From Rhodobacter sp. (GTDB lineage Bacteria > Pseudomonadota > Alphaproteobacteria > Rhodobacterales > Rhodobacteraceae), in contig JAIYAE010000022.1 of assembly GCA_027489175.1 (NCBI GenBank), forward strand, positions 1-57,978: a stretch of DNA of 57,978 bases, given 5' to 3'. This document shows, piece by piece, positions 16,485 through 25,605 of this stretch. Both the position numbers and the translations under genes were made by a program. How positions within the stretch are numbered: the first letter of the stretch is position 1; every line of letters begins with the position of its first letter. The notes beneath the pieces were generated by a model. The model was not told the DNA's origin, made no database searches, and was given only the letters and a program-made list of their open reading frames with translations.

Positions 16485-18556
16485 GCGGGCACCTGGCCGA
16501 GGAGTGCGGGCCGCGCTTCGGTGCCGATTTCCTCATAGGACAGCACCGGCATGTGCAGCCCCTTGGCCTGCACCACGGTCCGCAGGAACCGCCGCCGCGC
16601 AACCGAAGTGACCAGCGCCGGGTAGACCCCGGTTTCGGCAGCGCGGTTGACTTTTTCAGTCAAGCCATTGGCCAGCCTGGAAAAAAGTTCAGGCGGCAGG
16701 GCAATGTCACGCAGGCCACGATCACCGTCGATCTGATAGGTGGAGAAGGCCTTCTCCCAATCCGGCGCAAGCTGGATCAGCGGGACGGTGCCATCTGCGC
16801 GCTTGAGTTCGGCGACGATCTGGAAGCCAAGCCGTTGGCGGACATGTTCGCAGATCGCTTCCGGCGTCCCCAACTGACGAGCTTCCGCAATCGCCTCAAG
16901 GATCAGGGGCAGGTTGCGGATCGACACCCGTTCGTCCAATAGCAGGCGCAGGACCGCGTGCAGCAGGTCAAGCGGCACCTTGTCGGGCAAAAGTTCATCC
17001 AGTAGGCGGCGGTTGGCTTCCGCGCGGACCGGGTCCGACAGCTTGACGAATTCGTCCAGCAGCCGCCGCAGGCCACGCAGCGTCAGAAGGCGCGAGAGGT
17101 TCGACTTCAGCACCTCAAGCATGTGGGTGGCCAGGACTTCGGTCGGCGAGACGACGGTCAGACCAGACAGCGCCGCATCTTCCTGCTGATCAGGCCGCAC
17201 CCAGCGCGCAGGGGCGCCATAGACCGGCTCACGGACATCAAGCCCCTCGGGGGCAAGGACGCCATCCGTCAGCAAGACCAGCACCCGATCCGGAAAAAGC
17301 TGATCGGCCACCCGCTCCACCCCTTGCAGGCGAATGCGGTAGCGGCCTGTGGGCAAGGAAGCCTCATCAGTCAGGCGAATCTCGGGCAGGATAAAGCCGA
17401 AGGCAGTGGCAATGTGGTTGCGCATGTTGGCAATCCGGCCGTCCAGCCCGGTGACCGGATCCAGCACCATGGCGACAAGATTGGGCGCGAACTCGATGTG
17501 GATGTCATCAAAATCAAGCACATCACCGATGGACTTGGGCCGGACAGGCTCCAGCGCCGGGGCGGGTGCGACCTGCGGACTTGTTGCCTTTCGCAGCTGG
17601 TAGAGCGCAAGGCCCCCAAGGCAAATTGCCGCCAGCATGAAGGGCAGGAATGGCATGCCCGGCACCAGCGCAAACAGCGCCATCAGCGCCGCAACCGTCC
17701 CAAGTGCCCCGGGATAGCGGCCCAACTGCGCGAAGAACGACACGTCGGCTGCGCCCTTCTCACTGCCCTTGGACAGAAGCAGCGCCGCCGCTACGGAAAT
17801 GATGACCGCCGGAATCTGGCTGACGAGGCCATCGCCGACCGTAAGGATCGTGTAGGTGCGAAACGCGGTCGCCGTATCCAGATCATGCATGAAAATGCCG
17901 ACCAGCAGCCCGACGACGATGTTGAGCAGGGTGATCAGAAGGCCCGCGATCGCATCGCCCTTCACGAATTTCGACGCCCCGTCGAGCGAGCCGAAGAAGT
18001 TGGTTTCGGCCAGTTCCATCTCACGCCGGCGCTTGGCCTCGGCGTGGTCAATGGCGCCGGCGGACATGTCGGCATCAATCGCCAGCTGGCGACCCGGCAT
18101 CCCATCCAGCGCGAAACGGGCCCCAACCTCGGCCATGCGGCCGGCACCCTTGGTGATGACCATGAAGTTCACGATCAGGAGGACGACGAAAATCACCAGA
18201 CCAAGGACGATGTTGCCGCCCATGATGAACTCGGCAAAGCCCTCGATCACATGGCCGGCGGCATCGGTTCCGGTATGGCCTTCACCGATGATCAGCTTGG
18301 TCGACGACACGTTGAGCGACAGCCGCAGCAAAAGCGAGGCGAGCAGGATCGTCGGGAAGGCTGAAAAATCCAATGGCCGGTCGATGAACAGCGTGACCGT
18401 CAGCATCAGGATCGCCAGGGCGAAGGACAGGGCAAGGCCGATGTCCAGAAGCCAAGCCGGAATCGGCAGGACCATCATGACGATGACGGCCATCAGGCCG
18501 AGAGCGAGCAGGATTGTCGGACGGAAGACAGATCTCATGGTGATGCCGGTCATCAT
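16481..18556 (-). CDS. flhA: Flagellar export gate protein FlhA
   Basis: The largest export-gate subunit, 691 residues: eight membrane helices in the first half and a cytoplasmic docking domain in the second. Conserved stretches are SAFPTILLASLLLRLSLNVSSTKLIIGEGH, the FHIPEP-region equivalent VKGDAIAGLLITLLNIVVG, and VGDGLVSQIPAVIISVAAALLLSKG. The cytoplasmic half contains VVSPTEVLATHMLEVLKSNLSRLLTLR. The start MMTG at 18556 lies one base after the upstream stop. Confidence 0.97.
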   Translation of the reverse strand: MMTGITMRSVFRPTILLALGLMAVIVMMVLPIPAWLLDIGLALSFALAILMLTVTLFIDRPLDFSAFPTILLASLLLRLSLNVSSTKLIIGEGHTGTDAAGHVIEGFAEFIMGGNIVLGLVIFVVLLIVNFMVITKGAGRMAEVGARFALDGMPGRQLAIDADMSAGAIDHAEAKRRREMELAETNFFGSLDGASKFVKGDAIAGLLITLLNIVVGLLVGIFMHDLDTATAFRTYTILTVGDGLVSQIPAVIISVAAALLLSKGSEKGAADVSFFAQLGRYPGALGTVAALMALFALVPGMPFLPFMLAAICLGGLALYQLRKATSPQVAPAPALEPVRPKSIGDVLDFDDIHIEFAPNLVAMVLDPVTGLDGRIANMRNHIATAFGFILPEIRLTDEASLPTGRYRIRLQGVERVADQLFPDRVLVLLTDGVLAPEGLDVREPVYGAPARWVRPDQQEDAALSGLTVVSPTEVLATHMLEVLKSNLSRLLTLRGLRRLLDEFVKLSDPVRAEANRRLLDELLPDKVPLDLLHAVLRLLLDERVSIRNLPLILEAIAEARQLGTPEAICEHVRQRLGFQIVAELKRADGTVPLIQLAPDWEKAFSTYQIDGDRGLRDIALPPELFSRLANGLTEKVNRAAETGVYPALVTSVARRRFLRTVVQAKGLHMPVLSYEEIGTEARPALLGQVPA

Positions 18557-18557
18557 C

Positions 18558-19229
18558 TTACGGGTTTCCGATCAGGCGCTGGCCAGCGCCGGTTGCGGGC
18601 ACAAGTGAGCCGCCACTGCCTTTTTGCCCGGCGAGGAGAAGCGGAAACCGGTTCAATCGATCAGCAGGGGCGGCGGCGACCTCAAGCGGTGCAGCAGCTG
18701 CGGCACCCGACCATGCGGCTTCGAACCGGGCGCGGTACCGCTCGGCATGTTCGGGCGTAGCTGAGTGATAGGCGGCGGCGGCGGTGGCCCAGTCACCAGA
18801 CTCGGCATGGTGCTGGGCCAGATACTCGGCGGCATAAAGGGCGTTTGCATCCGGATCCAGCATTTCGGCCACCGACCCGAAGGCCGAGGCATGCCAGCGG
18901 TAATTCAGCTGAAAGCAGCCAAGGTCGATGTTGGTCAGGCCCTGATCCAGTGCTTCGGCAACCACGGCTTCCGCGGCCTCAAGGCTGTCAAGCCACCGCC
19001 CATCGCCGCCAAGGTTGACCGTCCAGGGCCAGGGGCGGGCGTTACGGCCTGTCTCGACCAGTGAGATCGCAACCAGCACGTCATAAGGCACCCCTGTTGC
19101 CTTTGCGGCGCGGTGGGCCGCGTCGGCACAAAGCCCGGAGGCATCACGGCTCGCATCGCCCGGCATCGGGATGCAAAGGGCAAGGATGGCAAGCGCGGAG
19201 CAAACAGGTCTTGTTCGGGCCAGGGGCAT
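18558..19229 (-). CDS. Flagellar-cluster lytic transglycosylase (SltF-like)
   Basis: A 223-residue secreted protein with a signal peptide (ARTRPVCSALAILALCIPMPGDAS) and an SLT-type lysozyme-like domain. The catalytic Glu is likely in AISLVETGRNARPW, followed by NIDLGCFQLNYRWHASAFGS and AAEYLAQHHAESGDWATAAAAYHS, the usual transglycosylase order. It should cut peptidoglycan for rod penetration, partner of the domain-less FlgJ at 4465; Rhodobacter uses such a split. The ATG at 19229 has a GGAGG six bases upstream. A C-terminal tail of about 50 residues is low in complexity. Confidence 0.85.
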   Translation of the reverse strand: MPLARTRPVCSALAILALCIPMPGDASRDASGLCADAAHRAAKATGVPYDVLVAISLVETGRNARPWPWTVNLGGDGRWLDSLEAAEAVVAEALDQGLTNIDLGCFQLNYRWHASAFGSVAEMLDPDANALYAAEYLAQHHAESGDWATAAAAYHSATPEHAERYRARFEAAWSGAAAAAPLEVAAAPADRLNRFPLLLAGQKGSGGSLVPATGAGQRLIGNP

Positions 19230-19304
19230 TTCATCCTCCACCCCGGCTTTCTGCCGAGGGTTCGCACAGCCTAGGTGGCGAATCTTTCCAAGCAGTTAGC
19301 GGCG

Positions 19305-21497
19305 TCAGGGAGATGGGGCCTGAACCGTGGACAAAAGGGCGTCAAGCGCTGCCCGTGCCGCGGCACTTTCCTCGACCAGCGCTGCGCCGCGGGCCAGGGG
19401 ACCCGTCTCATCGCGGGGCGGCACGGTCGCCACGCCGGCGGCAGCGGACCAAGGTGCGCTCCCCTCGTCCTGCAGCCGCGACCAGTCCGCCTCCCAGGGC
19501 AGGAGACGCGCGGCTTCTTCCGGCAGGCCCGCCGCTTCATAGGCAAGGCGCGCGGGCTCGATCCGGCCCAGTTGGACAAGTGCCCGCGCCCGAAGGGCCT
19601 GATCTTCCGGAGCGTCAAGCGCCCCCAAGAGGGCAAGCGTGGCCCGGGCATCACCCCGCAGCAATTCTGCCTCAGCGGCCACCCTGCGGGCAGGGTCGGG
19701 ATCGGTTGCCGCGACCGGGCCCAGCCAGGCCAGGGCGGCGTCGGGAAAACCATGGCCAACCAACCGGGTTGCTACCGCAAGGGCCACCTCGGTCTTGACC
19801 AAGGGCGGTTGCTGGTTGGGCGCCAGCACGGCTTCGCGCAGGAAATCATCATCGTTCGCCCGCTGCGCTGCGACCTGCCACAGATCAGGCACGTCGAGCC
19901 CGGCGTCTTCGACCAAGGCGAAGGCCGCAGGTGTCTGGTCTGACAGGGCCAGCGCCAGAACCAGCGCCCGCTGCAGCGCCGGAGCTTTTGGCCCGCCTGC
20001 CACCTCACGCTGAAAGGCCAGAAGCGCTGTAGCAATTTCCGGCGAAAGCGGCTCGGCGTTGCGGAAATGGGCTTCGACCAGGGCCAGCAAAGCCTCGACC
20101 GAGGGGTTGCCCTCGGCGACAGAAGTCTCGGCGAAATCCCGGGCGCTGTCGTTCCGGTCTGCCTGCAACTCTGCCTTGGCATCCAGCAATGCCACTTCGG
20201 CGACCGTGCTGTCCGGGGACCGCTGGATGGCATCGCGGACGATCCGCGCAAAGTCGGCATCGCCGCGTTGAAGCAGCTTTTCCGCAAGACCAGGTCCAAG
20301 CTGGCGGCGCAAATGTGAGGGCAGGGCCACAAAGTTGCGCACGATGGCCGCGACGTTCACCAGCGGCCCCGGCGGCAGCCGGTCTTGCGCAAGGGCGGAC
20401 CAAAGCGCCGCCGCCCCATCGCAGGCCAGCATACCGATGAAGGGGGTCGACGGATCGGTTTCACCATCAATCAGCCGCGCCATGGAAACATAGATCGGCA
20501 GGTCTCCAGAGACCGTCCCGGTGTCGATCAAGGTGGCGATCTGAGCCGCCTCTGCGCCGAAACCAAGATAAAGGTGCAGACGCACGGATTGCAGCACGGC
20601 AGCCGCCTCAACCCGGTCAAATTCGCCGTAAAGGCCCGAGCGCGCCTCAGACAGAAGGTCAATCGCGGGGCGGTCAAGGCCCCAGTCTGCAAGGTTCAGC
20701 GTCGCATCCGGAATGCAGCTGCCCCCTTCTGCCGTCATGCCTTCCGGCGGGCGGTTTTCGCCAACGATCATGCCCGGCATTTCGCCGATCCGGATCTGCG
20801 TCCAGGGCAGGATCTTGGCCGTGCTTTCCGGGACATCCGGGGCCGGACCGGGCAGGGCCATATCGACAACGCCGATCGTGGCGCCGCGGCTGATCTGTTC
20901 CAGCAACTCATCCCGCAGGGGCTGCAGCGACACGGCCCCGCGGAGCTTTGGCAGGGTCGCCGTTTCTGCGGCACCGATCATGGTTTCTGCGCCGGGCCTT
21001 GCCAGCCAGTCGTAGGTTGCCGGCAGCGCATCAGCCTTTGACTGGGCCAGGTTGGGCGGCAGAGCCGCTTCTTCTGCCGCGGCCAGAAGACCCGGGTCGA
21101 CCATGCCGGAGAAAGCCATTTCAAAGCTTGAGCCGGGTGGAGGCGGGCCATCCTTGATGTCAAGGACCACCATCCCGGGGCGATACTCGAACGGAAAGAC
21201 ATGGCACGGGCAGGCCAGGGTCAGTTGCAGAACGCCGGTTTCGGGATCGGAACGCAAGGCCTGCAACCGGGTGCGCGGAATACGGTCCCAGACCCGCGAA
21301 AGGTCAAACCCGGGCGGCGTGGCTGCGTTGGTGGCGAAGGCATAGCCCATGGGCGTGCGTCCCACCGTCCAGCCGTTGGCCTGCGGCAGTTCCACCACAA
21401 GGCGGGTAAAATCCTCATGCTCACCTGAAAAGACCCGGGCGGTTTCGCCAGCGGCCGGAACCGCCATCATCAGCAGAAGAAGCAGCAGCCGGATCAT
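19305..21497 (-). CDS. Large periplasmic protein beside MotA, AMIN-like N-terminus
   Basis: A 730-residue exported protein of no firm family. A signal peptide (MIRLLLLLLMMAVPAAGETA) is followed by an AMIN-like module (TARVFSGEHEDFTRLVVELPQ, then CHVFPFEYRPGMVVLDIKDG, about 18-115), the type that binds peptidoglycan. The rest, about 200-730, is alanine/leucine-rich helical repeats resembling TPR or SEL1 arrays (for example LALVEAHFRNAEPLSPEIATALLAFQ). It overlaps motA by four bases and sits with motE, so it is a candidate stator-associated factor, perhaps filling the role of rhizobial MotC. That role is inference; no MotC sequence similarity can be shown by eye. Confidence 0.7.
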   Translation of the reverse strand: MIRLLLLLLMMAVPAAGETARVFSGEHEDFTRLVVELPQANGWTVGRTPMGYAFATNAATPPGFDLSRVWDRIPRTRLQALRSDPETGVLQLTLACPCHVFPFEYRPGMVVLDIKDGPPPPGSSFEMAFSGMVDPGLLAAAEEAALPPNLAQSKADALPATYDWLARPGAETMIGAAETATLPKLRGAVSLQPLRDELLEQISRGATIGVVDMALPGPAPDVPESTAKILPWTQIRIGEMPGMIVGENRPPEGMTAEGGSCIPDATLNLADWGLDRPAIDLLSEARSGLYGEFDRVEAAAVLQSVRLHLYLGFGAEAAQIATLIDTGTVSGDLPIYVSMARLIDGETDPSTPFIGMLACDGAAALWSALAQDRLPPGPLVNVAAIVRNFVALPSHLRRQLGPGLAEKLLQRGDADFARIVRDAIQRSPDSTVAEVALLDAKAELQADRNDSARDFAETSVAEGNPSVEALLALVEAHFRNAEPLSPEIATALLAFQREVAGGPKAPALQRALVLALALSDQTPAAFALVEDAGLDVPDLWQVAAQRANDDDFLREAVLAPNQQPPLVKTEVALAVATRLVGHGFPDAALAWLGPVAATDPDPARRVAAEAELLRGDARATLALLGALDAPEDQALRARALVQLGRIEPARLAYEAAGLPEEAARLLPWEADWSRLQDEGSAPWSAAAGVATVPPRDETGPLARGAALVEESAAARAALDALLSTVQAPSP

Positions 21498-22363
21498 GCC
21501 GCGTCCTGCTTCAGGGCCCGCATCGCCTCTTCCAGCGCGGTGAAGCCCGGGCGAACGTGGTGCGGCGTGTTCTGGCGGCCCACTTCGATGCAGATGTTGG
21601 CCGGGTGCCGGTGCAGGTTGGCAATCAGGACCTCACGGATGAGGTGGTAGAAATGGGTGTCCTCCTCCACCACGCTTTTGACGCGGGACGCGAAGGGGCC
21701 CATCAGACCATAGGCAAGGAAGACCCCAAGGAAGGTGCCGACCAGTGCGCCACCGATCATCTTGCCCAGCACCTCGGGCGGCTGGTCGATCGAGCCCATG
21801 GTCTTGATGACGCCCAGCACGGCCGCCACGATCCCAAGGGCCGGCAGCGCATCAGCCACCGTCTGCAGCGCATGGCTGGAGTGCATCGCGTGGTGCAGCG
21901 TGGCCTCCATCCGCTTGTCGAGAACCTCTTCCACCTGATGCGGGTCGTCGTAGTTCATCGAGGCCGCGCGCAGCGTGTCGCAGATCAGTTCCATCGCCTC
22001 ATGGTCCTGCACGATCCGCGGGTACTTGCCGAAGATCGCCGAGGTTTCCGGCGATTCGATATGCTCTTCCAAGGCCACGGGATTCGCGCGCGCCATGCGG
22101 ATCAGCTCAAACAGGAGGCACAGAAGATCTCGGTAGTCGTCGGTTTTCCAGCGCGGGCCCTTGAACACCTTGCCCACGTCCCGCACCGTCTGCTTGACCG
22201 AGGCCATGTCGTTTGAAATCAGGAAGGCCCCGACCGCCGCGCCCCCGATCATGATCATCTCAAACGGCAGGGCCTTGAGGATGATGCCCATCTTGCCCCC
22301 GGCCAGCACGTAGCCGCCGAAAACCATGACAAGAATGACGACTATGCCGACAAAGCCAAGCAT
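21494..22363 (-). CDS. motA: Flagellar motor stator protein MotA
   Basis: The proton-channel stator subunit, 289 residues, with four hydrophobic helices. MotA landmarks: MIMIGGAAVGAFLISND, a cytoplasmic stretch with MARANPVALEEHIESPETSAIFGKYP, then HALQTVADALPALGIVAAVLGVIKTMGSIDQPPEVLGKMIGGALVGTFLGVFLAYGLMGP, the conserved pore helices. Charged cytoplasmic residues that contact FliG lie between. MotB, the partner that anchors the stator to peptidoglycan, is not in the window. Confidence 0.96.
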   Translation of the reverse strand: MLGFVGIVVILVMVFGGYVLAGGKMGIILKALPFEMIMIGGAAVGAFLISNDMASVKQTVRDVGKVFKGPRWKTDDYRDLLCLLFELIRMARANPVALEEHIESPETSAIFGKYPRIVQDHEAMELICDTLRAASMNYDDPHQVEEVLDKRMEATLHHAMHSSHALQTVADALPALGIVAAVLGVIKTMGSIDQPPEVLGKMIGGALVGTFLGVFLAYGLMGPFASRVKSVVEEDTHFYHLIREVLIANLHRHPANICIEVGRQNTPHHVRPGFTALEEAMRALKQDAA

Positions 22364-22430
22364 CTGGGGACCTGTGATCGTTGCGGCGTACAGTATCCGT
22401 GCGCCGGGTTAAGACATTCTCACCACCGGA

Positions 22431-22997
22431 TTATTCGGTGGGCGCTCCTGCATTTCGGCCGGCCACGATGACACTCACGCCATAGGCCGCCTCGGAGGAC
22501 ATGCCGGACAGGATCGCCGCAGCCGATTCGGCCGGCATCCGACCCAGAAACCCGGCCGCAAACTCGGGCGACATGGTTTCGAAGAGGGCGGCAGCGTCTT
22601 TCGGCTTCATCGCGGTGTAGACCGCGGTCAGCTTTTCGATATCCGCCTCGGCGGCACCGTCAGCCAGGGCGAGGGTGGCCTTCAGCTCATCCTCCATCGC
22701 CTGCAACTCGGTCATCCGCTGCGAGATCGCGGCATCGGCAAGCGCCAGTGCGGCAAGTCGGTCCTGCATCGCGGCCTCTTGGGCCACCAGCCGGCCTTCG
22801 CGCAGCGTCAGCGCTTCGGCAAGGGCCGCCGGGGTTTCACACAGCGCAGGCTCGGCCGTTTCGGCAACCTCGGGCACCTCCTCGGCGCGGGCGAGGGCGG
22901 CACCAACGCCGGACCCAAGCCGCAAGGCCCCTGAGGTGGCAAAGAGCATGGCCACGATGAAGAGCGCCCCACGACCGGCGCGTCGCCGCCCGCTCAT
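22431..22997 (-). CDS. motE: MotE-family periplasmic motility protein
   Basis: A 188-residue protein with a signal anchor (GALFIVAMLFATSGALRLGSG), a coiled-coil middle (ALTLREGRLVAQEAAMQDRLAALALADAAISQRMTELQAMEDELKATL), and a C-terminal MgtE-N-like MotE domain (YTAMKPKDAAALFETMSPEFAAGFLGRMPAESAAAILSGM). In rhizobia MotE is a periplasmic chaperone of MotC; in Rhodobacter related proteins are needed for rotation. It overlaps the preceding gene by four bases. A 67-base gap separates it from motA. Confidence 0.85.
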   Translation of the reverse strand: MSGRRRAGRGALFIVAMLFATSGALRLGSGVGAALARAEEVPEVAETAEPALCETPAALAEALTLREGRLVAQEAAMQDRLAALALADAAISQRMTELQAMEDELKATLALADGAAEADIEKLTAVYTAMKPKDAAALFETMSPEFAAGFLGRMPAESAAAILSGMSSEAAYGVSVIVAGRNAGAPTE

Positions 22998-23389
22998 TCC
23001 GCGGCCTCCAGCGTGTCACGGGTGCTGCGACGACGGACAAAGCGCAGCCGACGTTCGCCCTCAGCCTCTTCCTCAACCGATGGGGCAGCGGGCTTGGCCA
23101 CAGGGTCGGGCAGGTCATGCAAGGCGGCCACCAGAAGCTCCAGCCGCTTGGCCACCGCCTCACCCCTTGCGGTCAGCGTCTCAAGGCTTTCGGCGGACCC
23201 GTTCGCCGCCCCGCGCGCCTTTTCCAGCGCCACGGTCATGTCATCGACCTGCGCCGACAAGACGGCAATCGCCCCGCCCATCCCCGTTTCCAGCGTGGTG
23301 AACCGCTTCAGCCGGGTTGACAGCACATAGCAATACACGGCCGCACCAAACGAGCCTGCCACAAGAAGAATGTCGGCAATCAGGTCCAT
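22994..23389 (-). CDS. Small single-pass membrane protein in stator operon
   Basis: Not recognised as a named family. The 131-residue product has one N-terminal membrane helix (LIADILLVAGSFGAAVYCYVL), a helical stretch with coiled-coil character (VDDMTVALEKARGAANGSAESLETLTARGEAVAKRLELLVAAL), and a charged tail ending RRLRFVRRRSTRDTLEAAE. It lies between a FliL-like gene (12 bases upstream) and motE (overlap of 4), so it is cotranslated with motor genes. A role in stator or basal-body function is inferred from position only. Confidence 0.75.
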   Translation of the reverse strand: MDLIADILLVAGSFGAAVYCYVLSTRLKRFTTLETGMGGAIAVLSAQVDDMTVALEKARGAANGSAESLETLTARGEAVAKRLELLVAALHDLPDPVAKPAAPSVEEEAEGERRLRFVRRRSTRDTLEAAE

Positions 23390-23400
23390 GACCCACCCTT

Positions 23401-23886
23401 TCAGTTCAAGACGAATTCGGTGATGAGAAGATCGCGCACCCGGCCCTCACCCGTGACGATCTGGACGCGCCGCAGCATCTGCGACCGCAGCTTTGCCATG
23501 GCGCTGGGGTCTTCGATCGCGGCCGTGTCGATGGCGCGGAGGTAGCTGTTCAGCACATCAAGGATGCGCGGGGCCAAAAGCGTCACATCTGCCGCCGCGG
23601 TATCCACCACCTCAACCTGCGCGGTAAAGCGCAGATGGCTGCTGCCCGAATCGGGACCAAGCGAGATCACCATGGTTTCCAGGGGCACGAAGGCGATGCC
23701 TGTCATCGGCCCGGGCGCGCCCGCATGTTCGGCCGTGTCATGGCTGTCACCGCCCAGAATCAGGCCGGACCAGGTCGCGTAGAACCCACCACCGCCAAGC
23801 ACCAGAGCCAGCACGACCCCCAGCAAAAGCGGCAGTTTTGACCGCTTTTTCACACCCTCTTCTTCGACGACACCTGCGCTTGCCAC
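23401..23886 (-). CDS. FliL-like protein (second copy)
   Basis: A 161-residue single-pass protein with the FliL layout: a short basic cytoplasmic end (EEGVKKRSKL), one membrane helix (LPLLLGVVLALVLGGGGFYATWSGLIL), a linker, and a FliL-type C-terminal domain (FVPLETMVISLGPDSGSSHLRFTAQVEVV, ending RVQIVTGEGRVRDLLITEFVLN). It differs much from the copy at 13757, which has an acidic repeat linker. It heads the minus-strand stator unit, divergent from fliF, which favours a stator-linked role. Confidence 0.85.
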   Translation of the reverse strand: MASAGVVEEEGVKKRSKLPLLLGVVLALVLGGGGFYATWSGLILGGDSHDTAEHAGAPGPMTGIAFVPLETMVISLGPDSGSSHLRFTAQVEVVDTAAADVTLLAPRILDVLNSYLRAIDTAAIEDPSAMAKLRSQMLRRVQIVTGEGRVRDLLITEFVLN

Positions 23887-23933
23887 AGCTCACCTCTGCC
23901 TTCTGCACAGGACGGACCATAGGCCAAAGGTCA

Positions 23934-23948
23934 CTAACCGATTGTTAA
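23934..23948. promoter_or_regulatory. CtrA-like site between fliL2 and fliF
   Basis: CTAA-CCGATTG-TTAA matches TTAA-N7-TTAA with a single change. It lies in the 117-bp divergent gap, 48 bases upstream of the first gene on the minus strand and 55 before fliF. Same CCG-next-to-first-half pattern as the site at 50979. Confidence 0.5.
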
Positions 23949-24003
23949 GCGGGACCCGTCATTCGTTGCGTATCGGCAGAAGCGCCGACAGCGGAGAATC
24001 GCC

Positions 24004-25605
24004 TTGCAGAATGTAGTCGCCCTCTGGTCCTCGCTTGATATGCGTCGTCGTCTCGTCATCGTCGGCGCGACAGTCGCCATGTTCCTTGCCATCATCGGCC
24101 TCAGCCGGATGGCCAGCCAACCGGACATGGTTCTTCTTTACGCGGGCCTTGAACCTGCAGCCGCGGGTGAGGTTGTGGCCGCCCTGGACCAGCGCGGGAT
24201 CGTGCACCGGGTCACGGGCGATTCGATCTTTGTCGACGCCTCGCAACGCGACAGTCTGCGCATGGCTTTGGCGTCGGAAGGCCTGCCCGCGGCGGGTGGC
24301 GGCGGGTATGAGCTTTTGGACAACCTCTCCGGTTTCGGCACCACCTCGCAGATGTTCGATGCGGCCTATCTGCGCGCCAAGGAAGGCGAGCTGGCCCGCA
24401 CCCTCCTTGCCCTGCCGGAAATCAGGGCCGCCCGCGTGCACATCGCCAGCGCCCCGGCCCGCGCCTTTCAGCCGGAAACGCAAGCCTCGGCCTCGGTCAC
24501 GGTGACCACGGTTTCCGGCAATCTAAGCGAGGCACAGGCCCGCGCGATCCGCCATCTGGTGGCCAGCGCCGTGGCCGGGATGACCCCGGATGCGGTGCAG
24601 ATCATCGACACGGTCGCCGGGCTGATCGGCGGGCAGGAGACGGCCGACTTTGACAGCGGCGATGCCGCCGACCGCGCCGCCATCATCAAGGGCAATGTGG
24701 AACGGCTGCTGGCCGCCCGCATGGGCCCGGGGAAATCCGTGGTCGAAGTCGCGGTGGACCTGGTGTCTGAACGCGAATCGATCACCGAGCGGACGTTTGA
24801 TCCGCAGGGCCGGGTGGCGATTTCGTCGGAAACCGAAGAGCGGACCGGGTCCAGCACCGAACCTGGCGGCGATGTGACCGTCGCCTCGAACCTGCCCGAG
24901 GGGGATGCCGCCGCGGGCGGGCAAGGCCAAAGCCAGTCCTCTGAAACGCGGGAGCGGGTGAATTACGAAGTCTCTGAAACCCAGCGTGAGGTGCTGCGCA
25001 GCCCGGGTGCCACACGGCGGCTGACCGTGGCGGTCATGGTCGATGGTGTCGTCACCACCGCCGCCGATGGCACCCGCAGCTGGGCGCCCCGGTCCGAGGA
25101 AGAGCTGGCCACGCTGCGCGAACTGGTCGCTTCGGCCGTCGGTCTGGATGAGGCGCGGGGCGATGTGCTGACGCTGAAATCGCTGGAGTTTCAGGAACTT
25201 CCCTTGCCGGAAGGCTCTGTGGCCGAGGCGGGTTTCATGCCGGCCATGGGGCCGCTGGATGTGCTCTCCATGGTGCAGACGGCGGTTCTTGCGGTGGTCG
25301 CACTGGTGCTTGGCCTCTTCGTGATCCGGCCGATCCTGACCTCGGCCGCCAATCGGCCGGCCCTGGCCAGCCCGGCCACGCCCTTGGCTTTGCCCGGCGT
25401 CGGCGGCTATTCCGGCGTGGCCCTCGATGGCGAGGTGGAGACCGGCTATGCCATCCCGGGCTACCCGGGCCAGAAGTCCGACATGGCCGGGATCGACGGC
25501 GAAGATGACCCCGCCACCCGCCTGCGCCGCCTGATCGAAAAACGTCAGACGGAATCGATCGAAATCCTGCGCGGCTGGATGGAAACCGATGAGGAGCGGG
25601 TCTGA
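24004..25605 (+). CDS. fliF: Flagellar MS-ring protein FliF
   Basis: The MS ring and C-ring platform, 533 residues, with membrane helices near the N-terminus (RRLVIVGATVAMFLAIIGLS, about residue 15-35) and near 420-440 (VLSMVQTAVLAVVALVLGLFVI). Between them are ring-building motifs including YAGLEPAAAGEVVAALDQRGI, then EGELARTLLALPEIRAARVHIA and the GATRRLTVAVMVDGV segment. It starts with TTG at 24004, with GGAG seven bases upstream; an ATG at 24040 would cut the N-terminus. The C-terminal FliG-binding tail (ESIEILRGWMETDEERV) is present although fliG is not in the window. Confidence 0.95.
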   Translation: MQNVVALWSSLDMRRRLVIVGATVAMFLAIIGLSRMASQPDMVLLYAGLEPAAAGEVVAALDQRGIVHRVTGDSIFVDASQRDSLRMALASEGLPAAGGGGYELLDNLSGFGTTSQMFDAAYLRAKEGELARTLLALPEIRAARVHIASAPARAFQPETQASASVTVTTVSGNLSEAQARAIRHLVASAVAGMTPDAVQIIDTVAGLIGGQETADFDSGDAADRAAIIKGNVERLLAARMGPGKSVVEVAVDLVSERESITERTFDPQGRVAISSETEERTGSSTEPGGDVTVASNLPEGDAAAGGQGQSQSSETRERVNYEVSETQREVLRSPGATRRLTVAVMVDGVVTTAADGTRSWAPRSEEELATLRELVASAVGLDEARGDVLTLKSLEFQELPLPEGSVAEAGFMPAMGPLDVLSMVQTAVLAVVALVLGLFVIRPILTSAANRPALASPATPLALPGVGGYSGVALDGEVETGYAIPGYPGQKSDMAGIDGEDDPATRLRRLIEKRQTESIEILRGWMETDEERV

